DNA of 27,252 nucleotides from a virus (IMGVR_UViG_3300008966_000005:1-27252), one strand, 5' to 3'; shown: positions 14,086 through 21,635, counted from the first letter of the stretch. Numbers and translations are program-made. Notes: a model not told the origin generated them from the sequence alone.

Positions 14086-14577
14086 ATGAACACCACCGAC
14101 AACGTGAACACCGACCGTACCAACCCGTTCAGCACGATGGGCGCGTACGTCGCGTCGATCATCAATCGGACAGGCGTCACTGCGAACGACACGAACCGCG
14201 ACTTGTTCTTCACCGCGCTGGCTCGCGGTCTGGCGCAGTCCTCGCTGAACGCCATCGTCGAGCATCTCGGCACGAGTACGCTGAGCGACGCGATCAGCAC
14301 CGTGGACTCGCCGCGACTGGAGCGCGTACTGAAGAACTTGGCTCGCGAGTGGGAGCCGGAGGAATGGGCTCGCATGAACTCTGAGTTCAAAGACTGGCTC
14401 ATCGAGCACGACGAAGCCGAAGTCGACGATGCGCGCGACTCGTCCGCTACCGAAGCGAACGAGCAGACCACGCACGACGTGGAGGCCTGTCTGGACCGCG
14501 CGAACGAGTTGACCAGTGGCATCGAGCAGCTCGCACAGGAGCTGGGGGAACTGCGCGACAGGCTGCGCGACGAATGA
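14086..14577 (+). CDS. Hypothetical acidic protein
   Basis: This 163-residue acidic protein begins MNTTDNVNTDRT and has a helical core (LFFTALARGLAQSSLNAIVEHLG). It ends in an acidic, coiled-coil-like segment (CLDRANELTSGIEQLAQELGELRDRLRDE region). No family is recognised. The start is supported by AGGAG at 14073-14077, nine... bases' distance comparable to its neighbour, and by the shared 24-base initiation region. It follows the previous gene by 25 bases, so they form a two-gene unit. It is the last + strand gene before the convergent intergenic region. Confidence 0.65.
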   Translation: MNTTDNVNTDRTNPFSTMGAYVASIINRTGVTANDTNRDLFFTALARGLAQSSLNAIVEHLGTSTLSDAISTVDSPRLERVLKNLAREWEPEEWARMNSEFKDWLIEHDEAEVDDARDSSATEANEQTTHDVEACLDRANELTSGIEQLAQELGELRDRLRDE

Positions 14578-14606
14578 CCTGTACCGCACCGCGCTCCACG
14601 TGACAC

Positions 14607-14636
14607 CATCGCGCCGGCCTCAGTGCCGGCGCGATG
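14607..14636 (+). terminator. 12-bp perfect hairpin, probable end of the + strand transcript
   Basis: CATCGCGCCGGC (14607-14618) pairs exactly with GCCGGCGCGATG (14625-14636) across the loop CTCAGT. The following bases are CGTTTAG, a weak U tract. It lies 30 bases after the last + strand stop. Its very stable stem could also slow transcription from the opposite side. Confidence 0.7.
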
Positions 14637-14675
14637 CGTTTAGGGCTCGCTGCACGCCCGCTGGCGCTGGCCGCT

Positions 14676-14737
14676 GGCAGGCCGGTACAGGCGCACCGGG
14701 CGTACCGGCCGGCAGGCCGGTACAGGCGCACCGGGCG
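14676..14737 (+). repeat. 27-bp direct repeat, two copies 35 bp apart
   Basis: The 27 bases at 14676-14702 (beginning GGCAGGCCGGTACAGGCGCA) are repeated exactly at 14711-14737, separated by TACCGGCC, itself near-palindromic. Each copy holds GGTACAGGCGC, close to the reverse complement of the CGCCTGTA motif in the array at 13239-13434. Confidence 0.8.
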
Positions 14738-14925
14738 CGTTAGCCGGTGCCAGCGGGCTCCCAGGGTCGTTACCCGGCTCGCAGGGCGATCGCAGGGGCT
14801 CGTTTGGCAGGGTACCCGGTACCTGCGCCAAGGGTACCCGGTCGTTATGGCCACCAGCGGTCGCCTAGCGAGCCAGCCGGTACGGGCGCACGGGCGCGCC
14901 TGTATAAGTACGCCGGCACCGGCTG

Positions 14926-14940
14926 GCGCAGGCCTCGGCG
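14926..14940 (+). repeat. 15-bp direct repeat, copy 2 (GCGCAGGCCTCGGCG)
   Basis: This is identical to 13216-13230. The distance between the copies is 1710 bases, and they enclose the tandem array, the two-gene unit and the 27-bp repeats. Confidence 0.7.
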
Positions 14941-14973
14941 GCTGGCCACTGGCGCAGCCGCGTTCTTCACCGC

Positions 14974-15276
14974 TCACCAGCGAATGCGCCCGACACGTGT
15001 CTCGTCGATGAGGCATCGTTCATGCGCGATCGCGCATTCACGACAGCGACGATACGTTCCCGAGCCGACGAGCACTGCATCGCCGACGTCGTCGGGATCG
15101 CCTTCGCCTTGATCGTCGACGGGAACAGCGGGCGCGAGCACGTCGGGACACTCACTGTCCGCGCACTTCTCGCACGTCAGTTTCGGTGGCGGCGGCTGCA
15201 TGACCCAAGGCTTCGTTGATGGCACGCATCCGGCCAGCAGGAACGCGACAGCCATTGGCAAGAGTCGAAAGTTCAT
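14974..15276 (-). CDS. Rz1-like outer-membrane lipoprotein (o-spanin)
   Basis: This 100-residue protein has a lipoprotein signal: MNFRLLPMAVAFLLAGC, with lipobox LAGC and the lipidated cysteine at residue 17. A proline-rich stretch follows (QPPPPK). It starts inside the 3' part of the Rz-like gene in another frame, the classic nested spanin layout (overlap 15152-15276). Paired with the inner-membrane Rz across the periplasm, it would fuse inner and outer membranes in the last step of lysis. It is longer than lambda Rz1, with a cysteine-rich tail (CEKC, CREC). AGGA about nine bases before the ATG supports the start. Confidence 0.8.
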   Translation of the reverse strand: MNFRLLPMAVAFLLAGCVPSTKPWVMQPPPPKLTCEKCADSECPDVLAPAVPVDDQGEGDPDDVGDAVLVGSGTYRRCRECAIAHERCLIDETRVGRIRW

Positions 15277-15580
15277 TGACCGATTTCCTGTAGAGAGTGA
15301 TGGCAGTGCTGGAGGCCTGCGTTATCTTCTCCAGCGCCTCGTCGAGCTTCTTCTCACGCTCGGCGGCAGCGGCCTCCGCAGCGGCTTCTTTCTGCGCGAC
15401 GTCGTCGGCGACCTGGTCCTCGGCTTCGGCCTTGGATTCCTCGCACTCCTTCTGCGCCTTCGCGACGCCGGCGTCGAACTGCGCCTGAAGCCGCTCGCGG
15501 TCCCAGTCCCAGACGCCGACGCCGAGCAGAATCGCGAACGCCACGATGCCGATCCAGAGGTAGACTTTCGCGGTGATCAT
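15152..15580 (-). CDS. Rz-like inner-membrane spanin (i-spanin)
   Basis: This 142-residue protein has an N-terminal signal-anchor helix (residues 5-23, VYLWIGIVAFAILLGVGVW). A long Ala/Glu/Lys-rich periplasmic coiled coil follows (about 30-100), and then a C-terminal part. This is the Rz architecture. The ATG at 15580 is chosen because it forms an ATGA overlap with the endolysin stop and has GGGAG six bases upstream; a GTG at 15595 would include that site. The gene encodes Rz1 within its end. It acts in the envelope at lysis, together with Rz1. Confidence 0.85.
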   Translation of the reverse strand: MITAKVYLWIGIVAFAILLGVGVWDWDRERLQAQFDAGVAKAQKECEESKAEAEDQVADDVAQKEAAAEAAAAEREKKLDEALEKITQASSTAITLYRKSVNELSTLANGCRVPAGRMRAINEALGHAAAATETDVREVRGQ

Positions 15581-16200
15581 GACACGCTCCCGCACGCCAC
15601 GGCACGTCCCCAGCCGGAGCGCGAGTAGAGTGGAGCATGGCGCAGCATGATGCGGCGCGGGTAGTCACGGTTCTCGCGAACGAACTGCGGCGCGCGTCGC
15701 TTGTCCGGCGTCGCCTCCACGTGCGAGAACCACCGCAGCGGGTCGCGACCAGCGGCGATCGCCGCGCGCTGGTCTCTGCGGAGCCAGCCTTCGCCGCCGT
15801 TGTACGCGCTGAGCGCGAACGCCCACTGATCACACTCGGTCGCGCCCGGATTGCGCCGAAGCAGGAACGCCATGAACTCCATCTGCGCCATGATGGACCA
15901 TCGCGGGTCCAGCGGGTTGACGGGCGACAGGCGCTTCGGCTTCACCGTCGCGATCCACTCAGCAGTCGCAGGCATGAACTGCGCCAGTCCTTGTGCGCCG
16001 ACAGCACTGCGCGCGTCGCTGCGCCAGCCGGACTCCTGATGGAGTTGACCGGCGAGCGTGGCCGCCGGCGCGCTCACGCCGATGGTGCTCTGCGCCTCGC
16101 GAATGAGTGTTCGCTGCCAAGTCAGCGCAGCGGCGGGAACGGTCTGCGCTGACACCAGCGTCGTGGCGAGCAGCATGAACACCGCGATGAGCGCGTTCAT
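15577..16200 (-). CDS. Endolysin: lytic transglycosylase (SLT domain) with signal sequence
   Basis: This 207-residue protein has an N-terminal hydrophobic signal (MNALIAVFMLLATTLVSAQ) that may be cleaved or act as a signal anchor. A soluble lytic transglycosylase domain follows, with catalytic E56 in LHQESGW. Other SLT motif blocks are SAVGAQGLAQFMPATA and ALSAYNGGEGW. It would cut the MurNAc-GlcNAc bond of peptidoglycan, forming the 1,6-anhydro product. The signal suggests Sec export, so release may not need a large-hole holin. The gene overlaps the holin stop (ATGA at 16197-16200) and the Rz start, fitting a lysis operon. Confidence 0.9.
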   Translation of the reverse strand: MNALIAVFMLLATTLVSAQTVPAAALTWQRTLIREAQSTIGVSAPAATLAGQLHQESGWRSDARSAVGAQGLAQFMPATAEWIATVKPKRLSPVNPLDPRWSIMAQMEFMAFLLRRNPGATECDQWAFALSAYNGGEGWLRRDQRAAIAAGRDPLRWFSHVEATPDKRRAPQFVRENRDYPRRIMLRHAPLYSRSGWGRAVACGSVS

Positions 16201-16490
16201 ACCGCCACCGTCACGGCGAGCATACCGGCAGCGACGACCAGCGCCTGCGCGAGACCGGCGATGGCGCGCGTTCGCTCGTCGGCGATACTACTCAGGTTCA
16301 GGCGGCAGACGCGGCGACTGAACCAGAACCCGAGAAGGCCACCACTCGCGGCCTGCAGAACGGAGCCGATCCAGCGCTCCACGTACCCTTGCGCGTCGAT
16401 GAGCCAGACGCCGAGCAGCACGCCGAGCACGCAGAGGACGACCCACGGCGAGACGCGGAGCTTGCCGATGAAGTCAGTGATGCGGTTCAT
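16197..16490 (-). CDS. Holin
   Basis: This 97-residue protein has hydrophobic segments at about residues 16-32 (VVLCVLGVLLGVWLI), 43-58 (LQAASGGLLGFWF, weaker) and 76-97 (IAGLAQALVVAAGMLAVTVAV), and a basic loop between the last two. The size, the membrane segments and the position before the endolysin support a holin that triggers lysis. The ATG at 16490 has AAGGAG six bases upstream; the ATG at 16505 would contain the ribosome-binding site. The gene overlaps the end of the PAS gene by 17 bases and the start of the endolysin by 4. Confidence 0.8.
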   Translation of the reverse strand: MNRITDFIGKLRVSPWVVLCVLGVLLGVWLIDAQGYVERWIGSVLQAASGGLLGFWFSRRVCRLNLSSIADERTRAIAGLAQALVVAAGMLAVTVAV

Positions 16491-17124
16491 GATGTTCTCC
16501 TTCAATGACGATTACGACGCCGAACCATCCAGTGATCTTGCCGTTGGCGTCGCGTACCGGCGTCGCTCTGGTATTCACCCAGAACACGTGATCACCATTG
16601 ATCTTGCGATACGTCATGTCGAACGAGCGCTCACCCGCGACGCTGGCGTTCCACTCCTCCAGTACGCGCTCGCGGTCCTCGGGGTGAACGCTGTGGATCC
16701 AGCTCGTTCCGAGGCTCTCGGACGCCGGCTGACCAACGAGCCGACTGTAGCCGATACTGACGTACGTGCGGCGTCCTTGTGAATCGGTCTCGAAGCAGCC
16801 GCGCCGATTCTCGCTGGCGTCGGCGATCATGGCGAGCTTCTGGTCGGTGGCCAGCAGAGCGTTCTGCTGATCGTGGACAGCCTGTTCGATGCGAACCACC
16901 GCGTCGCGCAGCGTTCTACCGCCGTTGACCTGAAGCTCGCTGTAGATGCAGCGCAGGTCTTCCGGCATCTTCAGGAGCGCGGTCGTCACGCGCGCGGCGC
17001 GGCGGTACGCGCGCGGCACACCGACCCATCGTGCGAACGCCACGAGTGCGCCGAGGATGCCGATGCACGCCAGCGCGAACTGGACGTGATCCTTATAGTC
17101 TACGAATTGCGAAAACGCTACCAT
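16474..17124 (-). CDS. Membrane-anchored PAS domain protein
   Basis: This 216-residue protein has one transmembrane segment (about residues 14-36, VQFALACIGILGALVAFARW) and a linker helix (RTLRDAVVRIEQAVHDQ). A PAS domain follows at about 104-208, seen in RRGCFETDSQGRRTYVS, SWIHSVHPEDRERV, SFDMTYR and GWFGVVIVI. It carries no kinase, cyclase or other output domain. PAS domains sense small molecules, redox state or light, or mediate protein contacts. Because it is joined to the holin gene by overlap, a link with lysis timing is plausible but unproven. The ribosome-binding site is weak (AGGGG about ten bases before the ATG). Similar proteins occur near lysis genes of other phages. Confidence 0.8.
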   Translation of the reverse strand: MVAFSQFVDYKDHVQFALACIGILGALVAFARWVGVPRAYRRAARVTTALLKMPEDLRCIYSELQVNGGRTLRDAVVRIEQAVHDQQNALLATDQKLAMIADASENRRGCFETDSQGRRTYVSIGYSRLVGQPASESLGTSWIHSVHPEDRERVLEEWNASVAGERSFDMTYRKINGDHVFWVNTRATPVRDANGKITGWFGVVIVIEGEHHEPHH

Positions 17125-17137
17125 CTCTAGAGTACCC

Positions 17138-17857
17138 CTAGGCTGCTCGATCGTGTGAGACGACGTTGGAACCTGCGTCGTAGACCACGTTGCCGTTAGC
17201 GTCGTAGACCACGTACGGAGTGAACACCGGCGCGGGTTCCAGAAAGACCACCATTACCGCGTTGTTTCTATTCAGTCCAGCGTTTCCGAAGTTCGCGGTC
17301 TGCGCCCCGACGTTCGATATCGCGCGGTACTGCCAGCGAGCGACGGACACCGTAGACCACACGATTCCGCCGTTCGTGTACCCGGATCCGACGGCAGGAG
17401 TACCTCCTTGAACGTCGTTACATAGCGCCAGCGCGATGGCGGGCTGAAACGTATTCGTGACGGTCATCGTGGGCGTCGGGTCGGACCCGGTGTCGGTGAC
17501 CGCCGCAGAACCGTCGAACACACTCGCTCCGCTGCGAAGACCCGTCACCTCCACCGCAAGAATTCCGCGGTTCGCCTGCGCGCTGGCGTAGGTTGCGGTG
17601 ATCGTACAAGACCCTCCCGACGTTACCGGCGCCGTGAAGTGCCGAAGATGCTGTCCGGTACCGACTTCGGTGACGCTATTTCGCTCCGTGTAAACGTTCC
17701 CAAGATTGTCGTCGACGGTGATGACCACGCTGGCAGGCGCTCGGACACAGACCCACAGAGCGTTTCCGACTACGACCGCCGAAGCGAGCGTGGCCGCTAT
17801 CGTCGTGGCGCTGGCGACGTTAGCGGACTCTACTGATTGTGCGATCGACGCGGGCAT
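17138..17857 (-). CDS. Probable virion/tail protein, beta-rich
   Basis: This 239-residue protein is rich in Thr, Ser, Val, Ala and Gly, with alternating patterns typical of beta-sandwich tail or decoration proteins (GGSCTITATYASAQ, PTMTVTNTFQPAIALAL). Near the C-terminus there is a small internal repeat, YDANGNVVYDAGSNVV. No enzyme motif is seen. It begins just after the stop of the 356-residue gene, with AGGTGG about nine bases upstream. A receptor-binding or head/tail decoration role is inferred from position and composition. Confidence 0.6.
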   Translation of the reverse strand: MPASIAQSVESANVASATTIAATLASAVVVGNALWVCVRAPASVVITVDDNLGNVYTERNSVTEVGTGQHLRHFTAPVTSGGSCTITATYASAQANRGILAVEVTGLRSGASVFDGSAAVTDTGSDPTPTMTVTNTFQPAIALALCNDVQGGTPAVGSGYTNGGIVWSTVSVARWQYRAISNVGAQTANFGNAGLNRNNAVMVVFLEPAPVFTPYVVYDANGNVVYDAGSNVVSHDRAA

Positions 17858-17858
17858 G

Positions 17859-18929
17859 TCACGGCACCACCTGATCGATCAGCGCGGTCTCGATCTGGTA
17901 ATCGGCGGCGCCCGCGCGATTACAGATCCACGAGTGGTGGGCGAGGAACACGGTGTTCGCGGGGATGTCGGTGGAGGCATCGCGAACGTTCGGCGTAACG
18001 GTCAAGTCGTCGAGCCGCCACAACGCGAACGACACGCGGGAACCGTTCGCTTCGCTGTAGATAGCACCTTCGTACACCGCGGTCGTGTTCACCGGATAGT
18101 TCGCGCCGAGGTCGGTGGCCACGCACGCTCCCGCCGCATCGTTCACCAGATGGCGAAGCGTCGTCTGGGCGGCGTCCTTCCCCCAGCCGAGCACGTTCGT
18201 GAGCGTACTGATGTCGACGTTACCCGGTGCTGCAGAAGTACCGAGCAGACCAGTGAAGCTCGAATCCACCGCAGCGGGAAGCGCCGAGTATCCCCAGATG
18301 TATCGACACAGAAAGCCGCCGAGTCCCGCGGCGCTTCCTCTCCAGACCGTACCGAGCGCGACGCGAGAGCCGGCCTGCGTTCCCGCAGTCCCGCCAGTCG
18401 CGCCGCGCCAGCGACGGAGCTGAGCGCGGTAACTTCCAGCCGCCTGCGCCGGATGCGAGATGGTTCCTCCCTGCGAAGTGAACGGTAGTCCAATCGCTTG
18501 CGGCGCGGTACCGCTACCCGGATAGATGCTGACGCGGTTCTTGAAGCGACCGAGGACGAACCCTTCAGCGATGGGTCGAAAGCGCGAAGTCGATCCGTCG
18601 TAAATGAAGTCGCGTGAGCAGCCGGGCGCGAGCAGACAGTGCCCGCGCTCGGCACCTTCCGTTAGGTCGAAACGATTGGCCGCAAGCGAAGAAGCATTCT
18701 CAGACGCGAGCACCACCAGAAAAGTGCTCGAGTTGAGGACCGTGACCAGATCGCCGTCGTTCAGCGCTCCCAGACCAGTGATGACGACCGACGCGGTCGG
18801 CGTGAGTCGAAGGAAGCGACGAACGCTCGGAAGCGTCCATCCCGTAGGCGTGTAGTCGTTCTGATTGGCGCTTGGTGAAGCGCTGATCACACGAACTGCG
18901 CGGCTTGAACCCTGGCTGAGGTCTTTCAC
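17859..18929 (-). CDS. Probable tail fibre/receptor-binding protein
   Basis: This 356-residue protein begins at GTG 18929 with GGAG seven bases upstream. The first part (LTPTASVVITGLGALNDGDLVTVLNSS ... FDLTEGAERGHCLLAPGCSRDFIYDG) resembles the beta-rich domain seen in many phage fibre proteins, where a flat surface value is followed by YDG and xRFRP. The C-terminal half is Gly/Ala/Ser-rich with aromatic residues (CRYIWGYSALP). No enzyme motif is seen. It lies between the other fibre genes, all in one direction. The host-recognition role is inferred. Confidence 0.65.
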   Translation of the reverse strand: MKDLSQGSSRAVRVISASPSANQNDYTPTGWTLPSVRRFLRLTPTASVVITGLGALNDGDLVTVLNSSTFLVVLASENASSLAANRFDLTEGAERGHCLLAPGCSRDFIYDGSTSRFRPIAEGFVLGRFKNRVSIYPGSGTAPQAIGLPFTSQGGTISHPAQAAGSYRAQLRRWRGATGGTAGTQAGSRVALGTVWRGSAAGLGGFLCRYIWGYSALPAAVDSSFTGLLGTSAAPGNVDISTLTNVLGWGKDAAQTTLRHLVNDAAGACVATDLGANYPVNTTAVYEGAIYSEANGSRVSFALWRLDDLTVTPNVRDASTDIPANTVFLAHHSWICNRAGAADYQIETALIDQVVP

Positions 18930-18942
18930 GACTGCTCTCCGA

Positions 18943-19743
18943 TTACGGCACCGACGTGACCAGCACGCGGAACTGACCCGCCGTCGGCGCGGTGGCGAAC
19001 CGCAACACCACCGAGTTCACGGTGTCGCGCTCGACGTCGCAGAGGATCGTGTCCCACGGGGTCGCGTTGCGGCACACCTGCACGCGAACGTCGCGCGTGT
19101 TCAGGTTGTGGGTGACGGTGAGCTGCGTGGACGAACCGTCGCCGATGTTCGCCTTGAACGACTTCGGCAGCCACGACGCGTTCCTCCCCTTCAGCGGAGT
19201 GAGCATCCGCGTGTCGTCGGTACCGGTGTCGGTTTCGGCCTGCGTCGCGATCTCCGCGATACCCGAAACAGTCTCGGTCGCTGCCGGCGCGCTGCCGGTG
19301 GCGGACTGGAAGGTGACGGTGTTCGTTCCGATGACGCCATTGACCTGCGTCTGGACCCAGTCGGTGTTCGCGTTCGTCGTGCCTTCGGTGACGCGAACGC
19401 GCGCGCCTTCCAGCTCGTCGAAGGCGTCGGCGTCCGCCGCGCGCGTGGCCGGCGAAGCCGCGCCGTTCCAGACGTAGATGCCGTTCTGGTTCGCGGTGCT
19501 CTGGTCCTTCGCCAGGAAACGGTCGTTGAGCGCCATGGACACGCCATCGATCGTCGCGCCCGGCGACGCGAGGTTGATGTTGGCGGCGGACGCCGCGCGG
19601 CAGTCGTCCTTCCAGTTGAGCGAGTTGATCAGCGCGTCGACGTACGACTTCGGCGTCGCGTCGCTGGCGGCGGAGGGAGCCGGCAGACCGGTGACCGTGG
19701 CGTTGCCGACGAGCTCGAGAGTGGAGAGAACCTTCTGCGTCAT
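18943..19743 (-). CDS. Tail fibre protein
   Basis: This 266-residue protein has typical fibre blocks: DATPKSYVDALINSLNWKDDCRAAS, then DGVSMALNDRFLAKDQS with NGIYVWNG, then GIAEIATQAETDTGTDDTRMLTPLKG. The last block is a well-known phage fibre motif found before C-terminal tip domains. A C-terminal beta-rich domain with HNLNTRDVRVQV follows. It would form part of the distal tail used for host adsorption. GAGGAG eight bases before the ATG supports the start. Confidence 0.85.
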   Translation of the reverse strand: MTQKVLSTLELVGNATVTGLPAPSAASDATPKSYVDALINSLNWKDDCRAASAANINLASPGATIDGVSMALNDRFLAKDQSTANQNGIYVWNGAASPATRAADADAFDELEGARVRVTEGTTNANTDWVQTQVNGVIGTNTVTFQSATGSAPAATETVSGIAEIATQAETDTGTDDTRMLTPLKGRNASWLPKSFKANIGDGSSTQLTVTHNLNTRDVRVQVCRNATPWDTILCDVERDTVNSVVLRFATAPTAGQFRVLVTSVP

Positions 19744-19758
19744 GACTGCGACTCCTCG

Positions 19759-20094
19759 TTAGGTGCAGCGGGTGAACCCGGTCTGCGGGCTGTTGAATGA
19801 GACGATGTACTGATTGACGCTCGCGTGCGTGCCTTGAGCGATGACGATCTCGCCTCCCGGACTGTAGACCGTGACGAGCGGCCTATATCCCAGATTGTGA
19901 TTGACGATCCACGACGCAGATGCGACGCTCTGCGTGTGAAGGAACCCGCTGCCAGTGCCCGGCGCGCCCGGAGGCCCGGAGTTCTGGACGACGACTTCGA
20001 CGTCTGCTTCCACACCGACGCCGATGTCGCCATCGTCCAGCGACACCAGCACTGCCAGCGGCGACTCGATGATGATGGCAAGCTCTTCGTTCAT
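19759..20094 (-). CDS. Small tail-associated protein with collagen-like and HNLG motif
   Basis: This 111-residue protein has an acidic N-terminus, a short collagen-like segment (GPPGAPGTG) and a C-terminal domain containing ASWIVNHNLGYRPLVTVY and PGGEIV. This pattern is common at the ends of phage fibre and baseplate proteins. The related HNLN/HNLG pattern also occurs in the neighbouring fibre gene at 18943. Its ATG overlaps the stop of the preceding gene (20091-20094). It is probably a structural protein of the tail tip. Confidence 0.65.
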   Translation of the reverse strand: MNEELAIIIESPLAVLVSLDDGDIGVGVEADVEVVVQNSGPPGAPGTGSGFLHTQSVASASWIVNHNLGYRPLVTVYSPGGEIVIAQGTHASVNQYIVSFNSPQTGFTRCT

Positions 20095-20444
20095 TGTGCT
20101 TCCACCTTGAAGTCGCCGGGGAACAGCGGCCAGACCGACGTGGGACCAGACGTCAGCCGCAGCCGGTGCCAGTACACGCCGACCGGCAGCGCGAACCCGG
20201 TGGCGGGGATGAACGCGCTGAGCACGATCTGCCCGTTGGACGGAGTCGGGATCGTGAGCCCGTTCGACGAGTTGAACACGAACAGCCCGGTGCCGCCGCG
20301 CTTGTCGAATACGGCGAGCTCTGGGCTCCAGCCGGTCAAGTTGACCGGAGCCTTCGTCGTGCGGTTCTGGACCGTGAAGATGCGGCTCAGCGTGGCGCCG
20401 AGCAACGCACGGATCGCGGCCTCAGGTTCTTTGGTGATGCCCAT
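20091..20444 (-). CDS. Small tail/baseplate-like beta protein
   Basis: This 117-residue protein has FTVQNRTTKAPVNLTGWSPELAVFDKRGG, then SNGQIVLSAFIPAT and GVYWHRLRLTSG, ending PGDFKVEAQ. The pattern of a strand with polar loops, NLTG and VYWHRL resembles the N-terminal domain of BppU-type baseplate proteins and other phage structural proteins. AAGGAG seven bases upstream supports the start. It is co-transcribed with the fibre genes. Confidence 0.65.
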   Translation of the reverse strand: MGITKEPEAAIRALLGATLSRIFTVQNRTTKAPVNLTGWSPELAVFDKRGGTGLFVFNSSNGLTIPTPSNGQIVLSAFIPATGFALPVGVYWHRLRLTSGPTSVWPLFPGDFKVEAQ

Positions 20445-20448
20445 GACG

Positions 20449-20727
20449 TTACTCCTTCGGACCGATTACCGTTATGACCGTACCCTTCAGCGCGACCAGT
20501 TTCACGCCATCACTTATCGGGACTTTTCCAGTTTTCATTGAAGCGATGAGTTCGTCCCTACCTCCCGACAGCATAGCTCTCTTGATGGACTCGATGTCAA
20601 GGCCGACGTACCTTTCCAGATAGCGAACGATAGCGTGGTCTGTGACGTGACTGCGTAGCGGCGGACCGTGAACACCATCCACGATTTGTTGGAGAGCGTC
20701 TTTCCGCCGGCGCTCTTCGTTGCTCAT
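20449..20727 (-). CDS. 92-residue phage protein, unknown role
   Basis: The conserved-looking core of this protein is HVTDHAIVRYLERYVGLDIESIKRAML, followed by GKVPISDGVKLVALKGTVITVIGPK, a helix-then-beta pattern. It resembles small phage proteins with the motif TDHAxxRYLER whose function I do not know. ATG 20727 is preferred to the upstream frame start at 20784 because TGAGGAG, which also contains the previous stop, lies six bases upstream. It is odd in a structural operon because it does not look like a virion protein. Confidence 0.7.
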   Translation of the reverse strand: MSNEERRRKDALQQIVDGVHGPPLRSHVTDHAIVRYLERYVGLDIESIKRAMLSGGRDELIASMKTGKVPISDGVKLVALKGTVITVIGPKE

Positions 20728-20737
20728 GGCGTGCTCC

Positions 20738-21631
20738 TCAGCGTGCCTCCTGAACTTGGAATGACATGGTGTATAGGTCGCCACCTTGATGCTGCGCCTT
20801 CGGCTGACCGGTGAGATAACCGTAGATGCCAGTTCGGTTGACGAACTGCCTCACGCCACCGACCTGCGTCATGTCGCGCGGAATTGTGATGATCTCCCTG
20901 GAGACGCCGGCAGTCAGCACGATTTCTTGCAGCGAACGCCACGCGTTCAGATACGGACTCGCGTTATCGCCGAACATCAACTGGCGCGGAATGTTGCTGA
21001 CGGAGAAGTTCAGTACGCGGTAGCGCGGCTTCTCGTCAACGTAGACCTGCTGACCGCGCGAGCGCCGCACGACCGACGGATCGACGTGGTCGATGGACCA
21101 GTTCGCATCCACGCCGGCGGAGTTCAGCGAATCCACCAGCGAGAACGCCGGACCCATCCACAGACGACCAGCCTGCGCGCTCGCGAACAGCGAGCCGAGG
21201 TCCATGGTCAGAAAGACTTCCCAGTAGCGACCGACCTGGTCCGACGAGAACACATGAATGAAGTTCTTGGGAATCGCTTCGAACGCGCGATCGGCGAACG
21301 CGATGGTTCCACCGCCGATGGTAGCGATACCGAACCCGGTGTTCGACAGCGAGTACGTCAGGCTCGGCGCCTGAATGGAGCCCGCGCCCCACGCGCCCCA
21401 CTGCTGAGCGATAGCGAGGAACGCGAGCACGCGAACCGGGCGCTGAGTGTACGAAGTTCCCAGATCGACGCGAACGCGGAGCTGGCTCGGCCACGTTGCG
21501 AGCACACTCGTGCGCGCAACCTTGGCCAGCCGCGGGTCCTTGAGGTTCGACAACGGGTTGAGGCTGTCGATGGTGTCGGGCGACGTCAGCGTGGCGACGT
21601 CAGCGTAGTTTTCGTGCGAGATGAGCGACAT
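20738..21631 (-). CDS. Tail-associated structural protein, 297 residues
   Basis: The protein starts MSLISHENYADVATLTSPDTIDS. It has repeated beta-type segments typical of phage tail components (SLTYSLSNTGFGIATIGGG, RYWEVFLTMDLGS, RYRVLNFSVSNIPRQLMFGD). No catalytic motif is visible. ATG 21631 is chosen because GGGGA lies seven bases upstream and the preceding gene ends at 21636; the 21664 alternative would overlap that gene. Its place after the large hub-like gene suggests a distal tail or baseplate component. Confidence 0.65.
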   Translation of the reverse strand: MSLISHENYADVATLTSPDTIDSLNPLSNLKDPRLAKVARTSVLATWPSQLRVRVDLGTSYTQRPVRVLAFLAIAQQWGAWGAGSIQAPSLTYSLSNTGFGIATIGGGTIAFADRAFEAIPKNFIHVFSSDQVGRYWEVFLTMDLGSLFASAQAGRLWMGPAFSLVDSLNSAGVDANWSIDHVDPSVVRRSRGQQVYVDEKPRYRVLNFSVSNIPRQLMFGDNASPYLNAWRSLQEIVLTAGVSREIITIPRDMTQVGGVRQFVNRTGIYGYLTGQPKAQHQGGDLYTMSFQVQEAR

Positions 21632-21635
21632 GTCG

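Larger units (their letters stand above)
14578..14973. other. Repeat- and palindrome-rich convergent intergenic region
   Basis: No convincing gene is seen in these 396 bases between the end of the + strand genes and the end of Rz1. Besides the hairpin and 27-bp repeats it holds the direct repeat AGGGTACCCGGT (14809-14820 and 14831-14842), three GGTACC palindromes and the hairpin-capable GGCAGGGTACC / GGTACCTGC (from 14806). It also holds the second copy of the 15-mer (14926-14940). A TATAAG at 14903-14908 lacks a -35. Its short open frames consist of GC-rich repeat DNA and have no ribosome-binding site worth reporting. Confidence 0.7.

Noticed and set aside
14899-14908. Promoter from TGTATAAG in the convergent region
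   Set aside because: No -35 at a suitable distance and no + strand gene downstream.
17085-17110. - strand TATAAG as promoter for the lysis genes
   Set aside because: It lies inside the start of the PAS gene and has no acceptable -35 at 16-18 bases.
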